64,000 bases of DNA from Streptomyces caniscabiei (GTDB lineage Bacteria; Actinomycetota; Actinomycetes; Streptomycetales; Streptomycetaceae). The notes below the pieces were generated by a model. That model had not been told where the DNA came from and searched no databases. It saw only the letters and a list, made by a program, of their open reading frames with translations. The DNA lies in contig NZ_JABXWI010000032.1 in assembly GCF_014930365.1 (NCBI RefSeq), forward strand, positions 27,406-91,405, written 5' to 3'. Position numbers and translations under genes: made by a program. This document shows, piece by piece, positions 1 through 8,640 of the stretch (position 1 is the stretch's first letter; each line of letters opens with the position of its first letter).

Positions 1-288
1 GGCGTCGATCAGGGCGCGGCCGATGCCGGAGCGCTGGTGGGTGCCCGACACCGCGATGTCGGACAGGTAGGTGACGTAGGAGAAGTCGGACACGCTGCGG
101 GCGATGCCGACGAGGGTGCCGTCGGATTCGCGGGCGATCAGGACGAGGTTGGCGTTGCGCACCATCGCCGCCATCCGCTCGCGGTCGTCGGCCGGGCGCC
201 GCTCGCCCAGGCCGGAGGAGCGGTACACCTCCAGCACCTCGTCCAGGTCCAGGGCGGCGCCCTCCACCCGCTCAATCGTCCAGGTCAC
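1..288 (-). CDS. GNAT-family N-acyltransferase, N-terminal fragment cut by the window edge
   Basis: The 96 visible codons run from a GTG start at 286-288 leftward off the window, so the C-terminus is missing. The acetyl-CoA pyrophosphate loop reads QRSGIGRAL, preceded by the strand YLSDIAVSG, which is the central GNAT signature. The start overlaps the last 17 bases of the adenylosuccinate-lyase-like gene upstream, so translation is probably coupled. GNAT enzymes move an acyl group from acyl-CoA to an amine. In diazo-polyketide clusters a GNAT sits with the lyase, glutamine-synthetase and amidase genes and may acylate a hydrazine intermediate. That role is inferred from neighbours; the family call is firm. 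Confidence 0.85.
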   Translation of the reverse strand, partial: MTWTIERVEGAALDLDEVLEVYRSSGLGERRPADDRERMAAMVRNANLVLIARESDGTLVGIARSVSDFSYVTYLSDIAVSGTHQRSGIGRALIDA

Positions 289-1558
289 GAAGAATCTCCA
301 ATCGGCTGCGCACCACGTCGTGGTGGGTGAGGAAACGCTCGGGCTCGAGCGCGGGAAGGTCGATCCCCTCGTGGGCGAGCGTGGCGGAGAAGTGCTCGCC
401 GGTGGCGATCGTCCGGTTGGCCGCGGCCTGCACCGAACGGTAGGCACGCTCTCGCTCGACGCCCTCGCCCAGCAGGTCGGCGAGGACCGACGAACTGTAG
501 ATCAGGCCGTCGGTGGAGTCGATGTGCGCGCGCATCCGCTCGGGGTGCACGGTCAGCGCCTCCACCAGCTCGGCCGCCTTCGTCGCCTGGAAGTGGCCCA
601 CGGACAGGCTGTCGGGCAGGGCGACCCGTTCCACCGACTGGTGGGCGAGGTCCCTCTCGTGCCACAGCGCCACGTTCTCCAGGGCGGCGGAGGCGTAGCC
701 ACGCAGCAGGCGGGCCAGCCCGCACAGCCGCTCGCTGGTGGTGGGGTTGCGCTTGTGCGGCATGGCGCTGGAGCCCTGGTAGGCGCCGGTCCGGGGCTCC
801 TCGACCTCGCGGACCTCGGTGCGTTGCAGCAGCCGCAGTTCCAGGGCCACCTGTTCGACGCAGGCGCCGAGCGCGGCGACGGCCTGAAGGAGCTGGGCGT
901 GCCGGTCGCGGGCGACGACCTGACTGGGTACGGACTCCACGCCGAGGCCGAGCGCCTGGCACACGTGGGCCTCGACGGCCGGGTCGATCAGGGAGTAGGT
1001 GCCGACCGAGCCGGAGATCGTACCGACGGCCACGGCCTCGCGGGCGGCGGCCAGCCGGGTCAGGGAGCGGTCGACGGCGAAGGCGTAGCCGCCGAGTTTG
1101 TGCCCGAACGTGGTGGGCTCGGCGTGGACGCCGTGGGTGCGGGCCACCATGACGGTGTCCCAGTGTTCGAGGGCCTTGTCGACCAGGACGCGGCGCAGCC
1201 GCCGCGCCGCGGCGATGAGGAGGTCGGTGGCGCGGGCCAGGGTGTGGCCGAGGGCGGTGTCGACCAGGTCGTAGCTGGTCATGCCGAGGTGGACGAAGCG
1301 GGCGGAGTTCTCCGGGATCCGTTCGCAGTAGGCGGCGAGGAAGGACAGCACCTCGTGGTCGCGTTCCTTCTCGATCTCGGCGACGCGGGCGGCGAGCGGG
1401 ACGGGCGCGCGGCGCATGTCGTCGAGGGTTTCCCCAGGTACGCGGCCGAGTTCCACCTGGGCCTCGGTGGCGAGGATCTCGACCTTGACCCAGGTGGCGT
1501 AGCGCGACTGATCGGCGAAGAGGTCGGCCATCTCGGGCAGGGTGTAGCGAGCAATCAT
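272..1558 (-). CDS. Adenylosuccinate lyase (PurB)-like enzyme of the diazo cassette
   Basis: A 428-aa protein of the fumarase/aspartase superfamily. The family signature GSSAMPHKRNP lies near residue 265, and the N-terminal MIARYTLPEMADLF is typical of PurB. PurB normally eliminates fumarate from adenylosuccinate. Housekeeping PurB is chromosomal, and this copy sits beside glutamine-synthetase-like and amidase genes, as in kinamycin, lomaiviticin and fluostatin clusters. It therefore probably releases fumarate from an aspartyl-N or aspartyl-hydrazine adduct, a role I infer rather than see. ATG start at 1556-1558; its 3' end overlaps the GNAT gene. The upstream gene is 380 bases away across the palindrome array, so it may have its own promoter. 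Confidence 0.88.
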   Translation of the reverse strand: MIARYTLPEMADLFADQSRYATWVKVEILATEAQVELGRVPGETLDDMRRAPVPLAARVAEIEKERDHEVLSFLAAYCERIPENSARFVHLGMTSYDLVDTALGHTLARATDLLIAAARRLRRVLVDKALEHWDTVMVARTHGVHAEPTTFGHKLGGYAFAVDRSLTRLAAAREAVAVGTISGSVGTYSLIDPAVEAHVCQALGLGVESVPSQVVARDRHAQLLQAVAALGACVEQVALELRLLQRTEVREVEEPRTGAYQGSSAMPHKRNPTTSERLCGLARLLRGYASAALENVALWHERDLAHQSVERVALPDSLSVGHFQATKAAELVEALTVHPERMRAHIDSTDGLIYSSSVLADLLGEGVERERAYRSVQAAANRTIATGEHFSATLAHEGIDLPALEPERFLTHHDVVRSRLEILRDLDD

Positions 1559-1615
1559 CGTCGGCCTTCGTCCGGGGGCGGTTGGGAGAAGGGGGTGGGG
1601 CCAGGGGTCTGCCGC

Positions 1616-1853
1616 GGCTATTACGCCGTAATAGCCGTGGGAGGGAACGGGGCGAGAGCCGGGGACCCGGTCAGGGACCCGCCGCTAGCTATTACGGCGT
1701 AATAGCTACGGGCGGGCAGGGGCGAGAGCCTGGGACCCCAGCCACGGACCCGCCGCCCGTAGCTATTACGGCGTAATAGCCGCGGACGGTCAGCGGCGAG
1801 AGCCTGGGACCCCGGCCACCGACCCGCCGCCCGTAGCTATTACGGCGTAATAG
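1616..1853. repeat. Four-copy array of a 17-bp palindrome on a 71-74 bp tandem repeat (putative parS centromere)
   Basis: CTATTACGSCGTAATAG occurs at 1618-1634, 1689-1705, 1763-1779 and 1837-1853. The first copy has a C and the others a G at the centre. Extended dyads reach 21-23 bp (for example 1686-1708). The spacing is 71, 74 and 74 bp and the spacer is itself repeated, so this is a tandem array. The same 17-mer recurs inside parB (60612-60628), and a 13-bp core lies before parA (58476-58488). That co-occurrence makes it a good candidate for the ParB-binding centromere of this replicon. It fills most of the 380-base gap 1559-1938; I see no gene there. Confidence 0.75.
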
Positions 1854-1938
1854 CCGCGGGCGGGCAGAGGCGGGGGCTTGGGGCCCGGTGCGGGGGTGGC
1901 TTCAGGTCCGCACCGGGCCCGGCTTCGGCAGCGCTCCC

Positions 1939-3444
1939 TCAGTACGCTCCGAAGTACTCGCGCTGCTCCCACTCGGTGACCTGCCCCGGGGTGGGGGCGG
2001 CCTGCGTCGTCCAGGCCTCGTAGCGGCGCAGTTCGCTCTCCTTGAGCCTGGTCAGGCAGGCGGTCAGCGGGGCGCCGAGGAGTTGCTCGGCGCGGCCGCC
2101 GGCGAAGGCCTCAAGGGCCTCGCGCAGGTGCTGCGGCACCACCTGGCCGGGGCCGTCGTCCGGTCTGTCGCCGGCTCCGGCCGGGGCGGCGGTCAGGCCG
2201 TCGAGACCGGCGAACAACTGGGCGGCGATGTTCAGGTAGGGGTTGGCGCACGGCTCGCCCATGCGGTTCTCGATGTGGGCGCCGGCGCCGCTGCCGACCA
2301 GGCGGAGCATGGCGGTGCGGTCCTCCACGCTGTAGCCGACGTGGGTGGGGGCGAGGGCGTGCTCGGCGGCCAGGCGGCGGTAGCCGTTGACGGTGGGCAC
2401 CGACAGCAGGCACAGCTCGCGGCCCCAGGACAGCAGGCCCTCGGCGTACGCCTTGCCCTGCGGGGACAGCCCGCCGGAGAAACCCTCGGCGGAGAAGGTG
2501 TTCCGGCCGGTGGCTGTCTCCACGACGGACTGGTTCAGGTGCCAGCCGCTGGGGTCGGCGGCGTCCAGCAGCGGCTGCGACATGAAGGAGGCGTGGTGGC
2601 CGCGGCGGGCGCAGAACCGCTTGGTGTGGGTGCGGAACAACAGCATCGCGTCGGCGGTGTCCAGGGCCGACATGGGGCTGAAGGTGGTCTCCACCTGGCC
2701 GGGGCCCGACTCGTGCTCCATCGACCTCAGCGGCAGGCCCAGGGCGAGCAGGTCGAGGGCGAGCGGGTCGGTGACGGGGGCGACGGTGTCGTAGGCGGCG
2801 TCCAGGTTGAACTGGTAGCCGGCGTTGACGGCGGACACCCGCGGGGCCCGGCCCTGGAGGCCGAAGCCGTTGCCCTCGTTGCCGGGCTCGTCGTCGAGGC
2901 GGCGGGTGAGGTACCACTCGACCTCCAGGCCGAGCACGGGGGCGAGTTGCCGGTCGGCGTAGGCGGCGAGGACGCGGCGCAGGACGGCACGCGCGGACAG
3001 CGGGTGCGGGGTGCCGTCGCGCAGGTACTCGTCGCCGATCACCCAGGCGGTGCGCGGGCCGGGGCCGGGCAGCACCTGGAAGGTCAGCGGGTCGGGCACC
3101 AGGATGAAGTTGCCTGCGCCGGTGATCTCGTCGACGCCGATGCCGTGGTCGCCGCGGAAGTCGACGGCGACGGCGTGCCCGGTGTCGAACAGGAACGGGC
3201 CGGGGCTGAAGTTCATGCCGCCCTTCAGCACGCCGCGGAAGGCCTGCGCGGTGAGCGTCTTGGAGCGGGCGAGCCCGTGCGGGTCGGCGAAGGCGACCCG
3301 CACGAAGTCGACGTCGTCGAGGCCGGCTTCGATGTGTTCGGCGGCGTCCAGCTGGGCGGCGTCCCACAGCCCGTGGTCGGTGACGAACGACGGGCGCCCG
3401 ACACTGCCTTCCGCGACGGGGACGGACCATGACCTGGCATACAT
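1939..3444 (-). CDS. Glutamine-synthetase-family ligase of the diazo cassette
   Basis: A 501-aa GS-fold ligase, slightly longer than GSI catalytic subunits. Visible GS motifs are GLEVEWYL (metal-binding glutamates), the HLNQS region in the ATP-site segment, and ENRMGEPCANPYL near the C-terminus. Glutamine synthetases join glutamate's gamma-carboxyl to an amine through gamma-glutamyl phosphate. In diazo-polyketide clusters a GS-like enzyme is thought to help form L-glutamylhydrazine; I infer that role from the neighbours. ATG start at 3442-3444. It begins 5 bases before the amidase stop codon region (3449), so the two are adjacent on one leftward transcript. Downstream lies the palindrome array. 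Confidence 0.87.
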   Translation of the reverse strand: MYARSWSVPVAEGSVGRPSFVTDHGLWDAAQLDAAEHIEAGLDDVDFVRVAFADPHGLARSKTLTAQAFRGVLKGGMNFSPGPFLFDTGHAVAVDFRGDHGIGVDEITGAGNFILVPDPLTFQVLPGPGPRTAWVIGDEYLRDGTPHPLSARAVLRRVLAAYADRQLAPVLGLEVEWYLTRRLDDEPGNEGNGFGLQGRAPRVSAVNAGYQFNLDAAYDTVAPVTDPLALDLLALGLPLRSMEHESGPGQVETTFSPMSALDTADAMLLFRTHTKRFCARRGHHASFMSQPLLDAADPSGWHLNQSVVETATGRNTFSAEGFSGGLSPQGKAYAEGLLSWGRELCLLSVPTVNGYRRLAAEHALAPTHVGYSVEDRTAMLRLVGSGAGAHIENRMGEPCANPYLNIAAQLFAGLDGLTAAPAGAGDRPDDGPGQVVPQHLREALEAFAGGRAEQLLGAPLTACLTRLKESELRRYEAWTTQAAPTPGQVTEWEQREYFGAY

Positions 3445-3448
3445 GGCT

Positions 3449-4867
3449 TCAGAGCGTCCTTTCGCCGGTGACGGCGGGGGTGAGGTCGGGCACGGGCGGG
3501 TGCGGCATCGGTGGCAGCAGCGCCTCCAGGCGGCGGGCCACGGTCAGGACGAGGTCGTCGGCGCCGACCGGACCGACGAGTTGGAGTCCGGCCGGGAGCC
3601 CTGAGCGGGTCAGTCCGGCGGGCAGGGACACGGCCGGCTGGCCGGTCATGTTGTAGGGGTAGGAGGCGGGCGCCCAGGACAGCCACATGAGGTCGCGCGG
3701 GTCGGCCGCCCAGGTGGGTCCGATGGCGTCGGCGTCGAACGGCTCGACGGGCACGGTGGCCATGGCGAGCAGGTCGTAGCGGTCCATGACCGAGCGCAGG
3801 GTGGAGCGCAGGTTCTGACGTACTTCCTCGGCCTGGATGACCCGTACGCCGCTGAGGGTGCGGCCGTGCCGGACGATCTCCAGACGGCCGGGGTCGCAGA
3901 AGGCCTCGATCTCCGGCGGGGTGCCGGCGGCCTCGGTGGCGGCGAGGATGTCGACGACGGCCGGATAGAGGTTCTGGCAGCGCACCTCGACGTCCTCGAC
4001 GCGGTGCCCCTCCGCGAGCAGCGCCAGCTTGCCCTGCTCGGTGACGCGGCGGATCTCGTCGTCGGTGCCCTCGTACTCGATCCAGCCGATCCTGAGGGCC
4101 CGCAGGTCGCGCGGGGAGTCCAGGGAGCCGAGCCCGGAGTCGGGGTCGTTGGGGTGGGGGCCGGCGATGACCTGGCCGAGCAGGCCGACGTCGGCGACGC
4201 CGGCGGCGAGCGGGCCCTGGTGGGCGAGGCGGTCGGCGCCGTTGGGCCAGTAGGGCACCCTGCCGTACGACGGCTTGTAGCCCACGACGCCGCAGAACGC
4301 GGCCGGGATGCGGATGGAGCCGGAGCCGTCGGTGCCGAGCGCGCCCTCGCACAGTCCGGAGGCGACCGCCGCGCCCGCGCCTCCGCTGGAGCCGCCCGCG
4401 GTCAGCCGCGGGTCGTAGGGGTTGCGGGTGGGCGGGGCGACGCGGCCGACGGTGGAGGCGCTCCAGCCGAACTCGGAGGTCGTGGTCTTGCCGACGACGA
4501 CGGCGCCGGCCGCGCGCAGCCGGGCCACCGCCGGGGCGTCCTCGCGGGGCCGGTCGTTGGGCAGCAGCGAGCCGCGGGAGGTGGGCAGGTCCCGGGTCTG
4601 CAGCAGGTCCTTGACGGAGACGGTGACGCCGAGCAGCGGCTGCTCCCACCAGGCCTCGCGGCCTCGTTCGCGGATGAGGGCGTCGGCCTGCTCGGCGGTT
4701 CGCAGTGCCTCCTCGCCCGCGACAGCGACGTACGCGCCCAGGGTGTCCCGTTCGTGGATGTCGGCCAGGACGGAGCGGACGTGGTCGACGACGGTGAGCT
4801 CTCCTCGGGAGAGGAGGTCCTTGAGGTGGCTGATGCCGCGGGGTCCGCCGTGCGGGTCAGGACGCAC
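3449..4867 (-). CDS. Amidase-signature-family hydrolase
   Basis: A 472-aa amidase signature enzyme. The Ser-cisSer-Lys triad is visible: Lys in VSVKDLL (about residue 86), the GGSSGG loop (158-163) and the nucleophile in GSGSIRIPA (about 184). It would hydrolyse an amide such as a gamma-glutamyl or acetyl group on a hydrazine intermediate, matching the amidase of kinamycin-type clusters; substrate is inferred. The GTG start at 4865-4867 lies inside the end of the upstream 648-aa gene (11-base overlap), so translational coupling is likely. The Shine-Dalgarno sequence is weak. Confidence 0.88.
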   Translation of the reverse strand: MRPDPHGGPRGISHLKDLLSRGELTVVDHVRSVLADIHERDTLGAYVAVAGEEALRTAEQADALIRERGREAWWEQPLLGVTVSVKDLLQTRDLPTSRGSLLPNDRPREDAPAVARLRAAGAVVVGKTTTSEFGWSASTVGRVAPPTRNPYDPRLTAGGSSGGAGAAVASGLCEGALGTDGSGSIRIPAAFCGVVGYKPSYGRVPYWPNGADRLAHQGPLAAGVADVGLLGQVIAGPHPNDPDSGLGSLDSPRDLRALRIGWIEYEGTDDEIRRVTEQGKLALLAEGHRVEDVEVRCQNLYPAVVDILAATEAAGTPPEIEAFCDPGRLEIVRHGRTLSGVRVIQAEEVRQNLRSTLRSVMDRYDLLAMATVPVEPFDADAIGPTWAADPRDLMWLSWAPASYPYNMTGQPAVSLPAGLTRSGLPAGLQLVGPVGADDLVLTVARRLEALLPPMPHPPVPDLTPAVTGERTL

Positions 4868-6803
4868 GGCGGACCTGCCCGGTGGCGGCGTGGGTGCCGC
4901 CCGCGACGGCCGACCAGTGCCAGGCCGAGTCGAACGCGGTGACCTCGACGGGCCGGCCGGCGACGGCCAGGGCCGCGACGAGACTCGTGGCGCGGGCGAC
5001 GAACGCCGACACGCGGTGTGCGGCGAGCAGGTCCTGCTCGTGGAAGGGTTCGCCGGCGCAGCGCAGCAGCCTGAGGTCCATGAAGCCGTTGAAACGGTGT
5101 CCGTCGACCTCGACCGCCTGCGGGGTGCGCAGCGCGAACCGCACGTTGTTGTTGACGTGCCCGTGGTGGTGCTGGTCGGAGTAGAAGGAGATGTCGGGGA
5201 TGGTCGGGGGCACGAAGTGGTCGCGGTCCCTCACCTCGGGTTCGCGGGGCAGGTTGCCGGCGATGAAGTGCCAGGAGTTGTACTGCATGCGTGAGGACAT
5301 CGCCCAGGCCGCGTCGGCGAGGGCGGCCTCGGAGCCGCCGAAGTGGCGCCGCGCCTCGGGGTCGGGCACCACGCAGCAGAAGAAGCGGGTGATGTCCCAG
5401 TCGCAGATCTCGGCCCAGCGTTCCTCGCGCAGTGCCGTGATCAGCTCGGGCAGCGAGCGCATGCCGCGGCTCATGGTGAAGTCGGCCTCGAACGCCTCGG
5501 TGGTCGCGGCGACCGTCTCGTAGACGAGGGCTTCCAGGCCGGTGCCGAAGTCGCCGTGCGGGTCGGCGAGCCAGTCGGGGGAGTCGGCGAGGTGGTCGCC
5601 GAGGTCGGCGAGGGTGGCGCCGGTCAGCGGGAGTCTCTCGCGCAGTCTGGCGCAGACGGCGTCCTCGCGGGCTCGGGCCTGTTCCCCGGGGGCGTCGGCC
5701 ACGCGCTCGATCTTGTGCATGAGGGCGCCGTGGATCTCGCGGTAGAGCTGGGCGCCGCGCTGCGTCTCAAGGCGGTGTTCGCGTAGTGAGACGGCGAGGG
5801 CGTCGAGCGCGCGGATGTCGTCGGAGGCGGCCGGTGGGATGGTCTCGCCGCCCAGGACGGAGTTGTAGCCGCGCCGGATGCGTTCCAGCATGTGGGCGAC
5901 GTGTCCGACGGTCAGCTGGGTGCCGTTGGCCTCCTCGACCCGGCCGGGGCCGGCCGAGCGGATGAGCAGGGTGAGGCAGACCAGCAGCTGCACCTCGCTG
6001 TCCGACCACAGGTCCAGCGATGTCTGCTGAAGGCTGCTCAGGGCGCAGTCGGGGTGGCCGGGCCACAGGGTCTTGCCGGTGAGATTGTTGGGGCCGCGGA
6101 AGTTCGTGTACAGCTTGTCCTGCTGGTACAGCACGAACGGGGCGGTGCGCAGCGCCGCCTCCTTGGCCTGCTCCAGCAGTTCCTGCCGGCCCTGTTCGCC
6201 CTGCTGGTGCAGCCAGGTGCGGCAGTCGGCGGCCGAGCGGGCGTCCCGTTCGGCGGCGTGGCGCAGTTGCTCCCGGTAGGCCTGGAGGGTGCGGGCCGTC
6301 CACGGCACGGGCCGTGCCCCGCCGACCAGTTCCTGTCGGCCGAGGGGCTCGCCCTCGGGCACCCGCACCCTGATGCGGCCGCCGGTGGACAGGCCGATCT
6401 CGCCGAGGAAGGCGGGCTCCTGCCCTTCCCGCGGGGCGGGCGCCGACGTGTTCTCCTCGCGCGACGCATCGCTCGGGGAGTCGTGCGACGACTCGCGCCA
6501 GGACATCCCGCACAGCGCCCGCAGGGCGGCCTCCTCGGGGCCGCTGAGCGCGCGCAGTTGGATGTCGGCGGGGACGTGCCCGTCGAGGGTCAGCAGCACG
6601 TCGACGAACGAGCGCAGGTCGTCGGCCTGTTCGGCGCGGCGCCAGGTGTCGTTCAGCAGTCCGGGGAAGCCCGCGTCCGGGTCGAAGGCGTGGTCCGGTT
6701 TCTGGGTGCCCGCCGGGATGCCGAGCCGGCTGGGACGGCGGCTGATCCGCTTGCGGGCGTTGGCGGCGCGGCGGCTCTCGGCGCGTTCGGGCGAGCCTCT
6801 CAT
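4857..6803 (-). CDS. 648-aa protein of unknown family, candidate N-N bond or redox enzyme of the diazo cassette
   Basis: I do not recognise the fold. The ATG at 6801-6803 overlaps the ferredoxin stop by four bases (ATGA), so the two are surely co-translated. The N-terminus is basic and the middle rich in Arg/Gln helices. The C-terminal third is rich in aromatic and histidine residues, with a run YSDQHHHGHVNNN that looks like a metal or cofactor site, a CDWDITRFFCC segment, and several Trp/His residues near the end. Being locked between a ferredoxin and an amidase suggests a ferredoxin-fed oxidoreductase acting on a nitrogen intermediate. This is inference; only the reading frame and motifs are seen. 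Confidence 0.8.
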   Translation of the reverse strand: MRGSPERAESRRAANARKRISRRPSRLGIPAGTQKPDHAFDPDAGFPGLLNDTWRRAEQADDLRSFVDVLLTLDGHVPADIQLRALSGPEEAALRALCGMSWRESSHDSPSDASREENTSAPAPREGQEPAFLGEIGLSTGGRIRVRVPEGEPLGRQELVGGARPVPWTARTLQAYREQLRHAAERDARSAADCRTWLHQQGEQGRQELLEQAKEAALRTAPFVLYQQDKLYTNFRGPNNLTGKTLWPGHPDCALSSLQQTSLDLWSDSEVQLLVCLTLLIRSAGPGRVEEANGTQLTVGHVAHMLERIRRGYNSVLGGETIPPAASDDIRALDALAVSLREHRLETQRGAQLYREIHGALMHKIERVADAPGEQARAREDAVCARLRERLPLTGATLADLGDHLADSPDWLADPHGDFGTGLEALVYETVAATTEAFEADFTMSRGMRSLPELITALREERWAEICDWDITRFFCCVVPDPEARRHFGGSEAALADAAWAMSSRMQYNSWHFIAGNLPREPEVRDRDHFVPPTIPDISFYSDQHHHGHVNNNVRFALRTPQAVEVDGHRFNGFMDLRLLRCAGEPFHEQDLLAAHRVSAFVARATSLVAALAVAGRPVEVTAFDSAWHWSAVAGGTHAATGQVRRAS

Positions 6804-7129
6804 GGGGTTTCCTCGGCGGTCAGCCCGATGTGGTTCCACATCGCGTCGTCGGTGGGCGTCCAGTCCTCGTCGACGTAGATGCAGTCGACGGGGCACTCCA
6901 GCACGCACGAGGGGCACCCCGAGCACAGCTCGGGAATGATCACCACGTCCAGGCCTCGGTCGAAGATGGCCCCGAACTCGGCAGGGCAGCTGCGCAGGCA
7001 GGTGTCGCAGGTGATGCACTCGGACTTCTCGATGCGGCGGGGCGGTTTCTTCCAGGTGTCGGGGCGGGCGCGTTCGGCGATGCGTTCGGCCCGCCCGGAC
7101 AGCGCGGCCGACGAGGCGATCTTTTTCAC
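6800..7129 (-). CDS. Ferredoxin with two [4Fe-4S] clusters
   Basis: A 109-aa protein with two cysteine motifs, CITCDTCLRSCP and CSGCPSCVLECP, each providing CxxCxxCxxxC ligands, followed by the acidic tail typical of bacterial 2x[4Fe-4S] ferredoxins. The N-terminal 35 residues are an extra basic extension. It would carry low-potential electrons in the cytoplasm, most plausibly to the 648-aa protein whose start codon overlaps its stop. GTG start at 7127-7129 (GTG AAA AAG). It begins 71 bases after the phosphoesterase gene, so it may share the long leftward transcript or have a short promoter in that gap. Confidence 0.92.
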   Translation of the reverse strand: MKKIASSAALSGRAERIAERARPDTWKKPPRRIEKSECITCDTCLRSCPAEFGAIFDRGLDVVIIPELCSGCPSCVLECPVDCIYVDEDWTPTDDAMWNHIGLTAEETP

Positions 7130-7200
7130 GGGCAGAGACCTTTTCGTGAGTCGTCTTGACCACAGCCGGAGTCGGACGCCCTTGATGCTCCGGCACGTAT

Positions 7201-8640
7201 CTAGACCGGTCCCTGAGCTGAGTTAAAGACCGGGTCGAGCCCTTGGGAGGGACTGCTTCCGGTCAGCCCCGCCAGCTCCAGCAGCAGCCCTTTCACTCCG
7301 GTCGCCGGTACCCGGCCGGACACCGTGCCCGGTGCCGAGCACAGCAGCACCGGGGCGTCGTCGTCGCGGTCGGGGAGCCGGCCGTGGCTGCCGCGCACCG
7401 GCGCGGGGTCGAGGGGGACGACGTCCATGAGGTAGCGCAGGCCGAGCTTCTTGCGGGCCAGGGCCGTGGCCGCCCGGACCCTCACATAGGGGTCCTCGGG
7501 GTCCAGGAACAGTTCGGCGGGGTCGTAGCCGGGTTTGCGGTGGATGTCGACGAGCCGGGCGAAGTCGGGGGCGCGGGCGTCGTCGAGCCAGTAGTAGTAC
7601 GTGAACCAGGCGTCCGGCTCCGCGACGGCGACGAGGTCGCCGGAGCGCGGATGGTCGAGGTGGTGGGCCTTCTTGCCGTCGTCGTCGAGGAGTTGACCGA
7701 TCCCGGGCAGGTCCGCCAGGGCTGCCCTGGTGGCGTCGAGGTCCTCGGGGCGGCGTACGTACACGTGGGCGATCTGGTGGTCGGCGACGGCGAACGCCCG
7801 CGAGGCGAGCGGGTCGAGGTACTCCATGCCCGCCTGGGTGTGGACCTCCAGCAGTCCGGCGCGGCGCAGGGCTCGGTTGATGTCGACGGGCCGGCTCACC
7901 CGGGTGATGCCGTACTCCGACAGCGCGACGACGGTACGGCCCTGGGCGCGGGCGTCGTCGAGGAGCGGTGCCAGGGCCCGGTCGAGGTCGGCGGCGGCCC
8001 GGTGCGCGCGCGGGTCGTCGGGGCCGTGGCGTTGCAGGTCGTAGTCGAGGTGGGGGAGGTAGGCCAGGGTCAGGTCGGGGGCGCGGGAGGTCATGACGTG
8101 CCGTGTGGCGTCGATGATCCAGCGGGAGGAGGCCAGACCCGCGCCGGGCCCCCAGTAGGAGAACAGCGGGAACGTGCCCAGTTTCGCGGTGAGTTCGTCG
8201 TGCAGGGCGGCGGGGCGGGTGTAGCAGTCGGGTTCCTTGCGGCCGTCGGCGTGGTAGACGGGGCGTGGGGTGACGGTGTAGTCGGTGTCGGCTCCCATCG
8301 CGTACCACCAGCAGATGTTGGCGACGGTGTAGCCGGGGTGGGCACGGCGGGCGGCGTCCCAGAGGCGCTCGCCGTCGATGAGCCGGTGGCTCTGCCGCCA
8401 CAGCAGGACCTCGCCGAGTTCACGGAAGTACCAGCCGTTGCCGACGATGCCGTGTTCGGCGGGGGTGCGGCCGGTGAGGAAGGTGGTCTGCACCGAGCAG
8501 GTGACGGCGGGCAGCACGGTGTCCAGTACGGCCCGGGACCCCTGTGCGCCCAGGGCGGACAGGCGCGGCATGTGGGCCAGCAGGGCGGGGGTGAGTCCGA
8601 CGACGTCCAGGACGAGCAGCGGGGTCGGCTTCCGGGTCAC
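7201..8640 (-). CDS. eboF: Alkaline-phosphatase-superfamily phosphoesterase, EboF-like
   Basis: A 479-aa type I phosphodiesterase/nucleotide-pyrophosphatase fold. LLVLDVVGL supplies the first metal-binding Asp and AVTCSVQTTFLTGRTPAEHGIVGNGW supplies the nucleophile Thr/Ser region and the conserved His; ALSEYGIT carries a later metal ligand. There is no signal peptide, so it should be cytoplasmic. The GTG start at 8638-8640 overlaps the EboE stop (GTGA), fixing the start. Its place at the end of an EboA/B/C/E operon argues for the EboF role, removal of a phosphate or phosphodiester from a trafficked metabolite. Substrate unknown. Confidence 0.85.
   Translation of the reverse strand: MTRKPTPLLVLDVVGLTPALLAHMPRLSALGAQGSRAVLDTVLPAVTCSVQTTFLTGRTPAEHGIVGNGWYFRELGEVLLWRQSHRLIDGERLWDAARRAHPGYTVANICWWYAMGADTDYTVTPRPVYHADGRKEPDCYTRPAALHDELTAKLGTFPLFSYWGPGAGLASSRWIIDATRHVMTSRAPDLTLAYLPHLDYDLQRHGPDDPRAHRAAADLDRALAPLLDDARAQGRTVVALSEYGITRVSRPVDINRALRRAGLLEVHTQAGMEYLDPLASRAFAVADHQIAHVYVRRPEDLDATRAALADLPGIGQLLDDDGKKAHHLDHPRSGDLVAVAEPDAWFTYYYWLDDARAPDFARLVDIHRKPGYDPAELFLDPEDPYVRVRAATALARKKLGLRYLMDVVPLDPAPVRGSHGRLPDRDDDAPVLLCSAPGTVSGRVPATGVKGLLLELAGLTGSSPSQGLDPVFNSAQGPV

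Noticed and set aside
104..1702. A 532-codon + strand frame opposite the PurB-like gene
   Set aside because: The opposite strand encodes a motif-bearing lyase; this frame runs through the palindrome array and has no motif.
1616..1853. Palindrome array as terminators or a riboswitch
   Set aside because: Regular tandem spacing and exact recurrence at parAB fit a protein-binding centromere better; there is no T-run after the stems.
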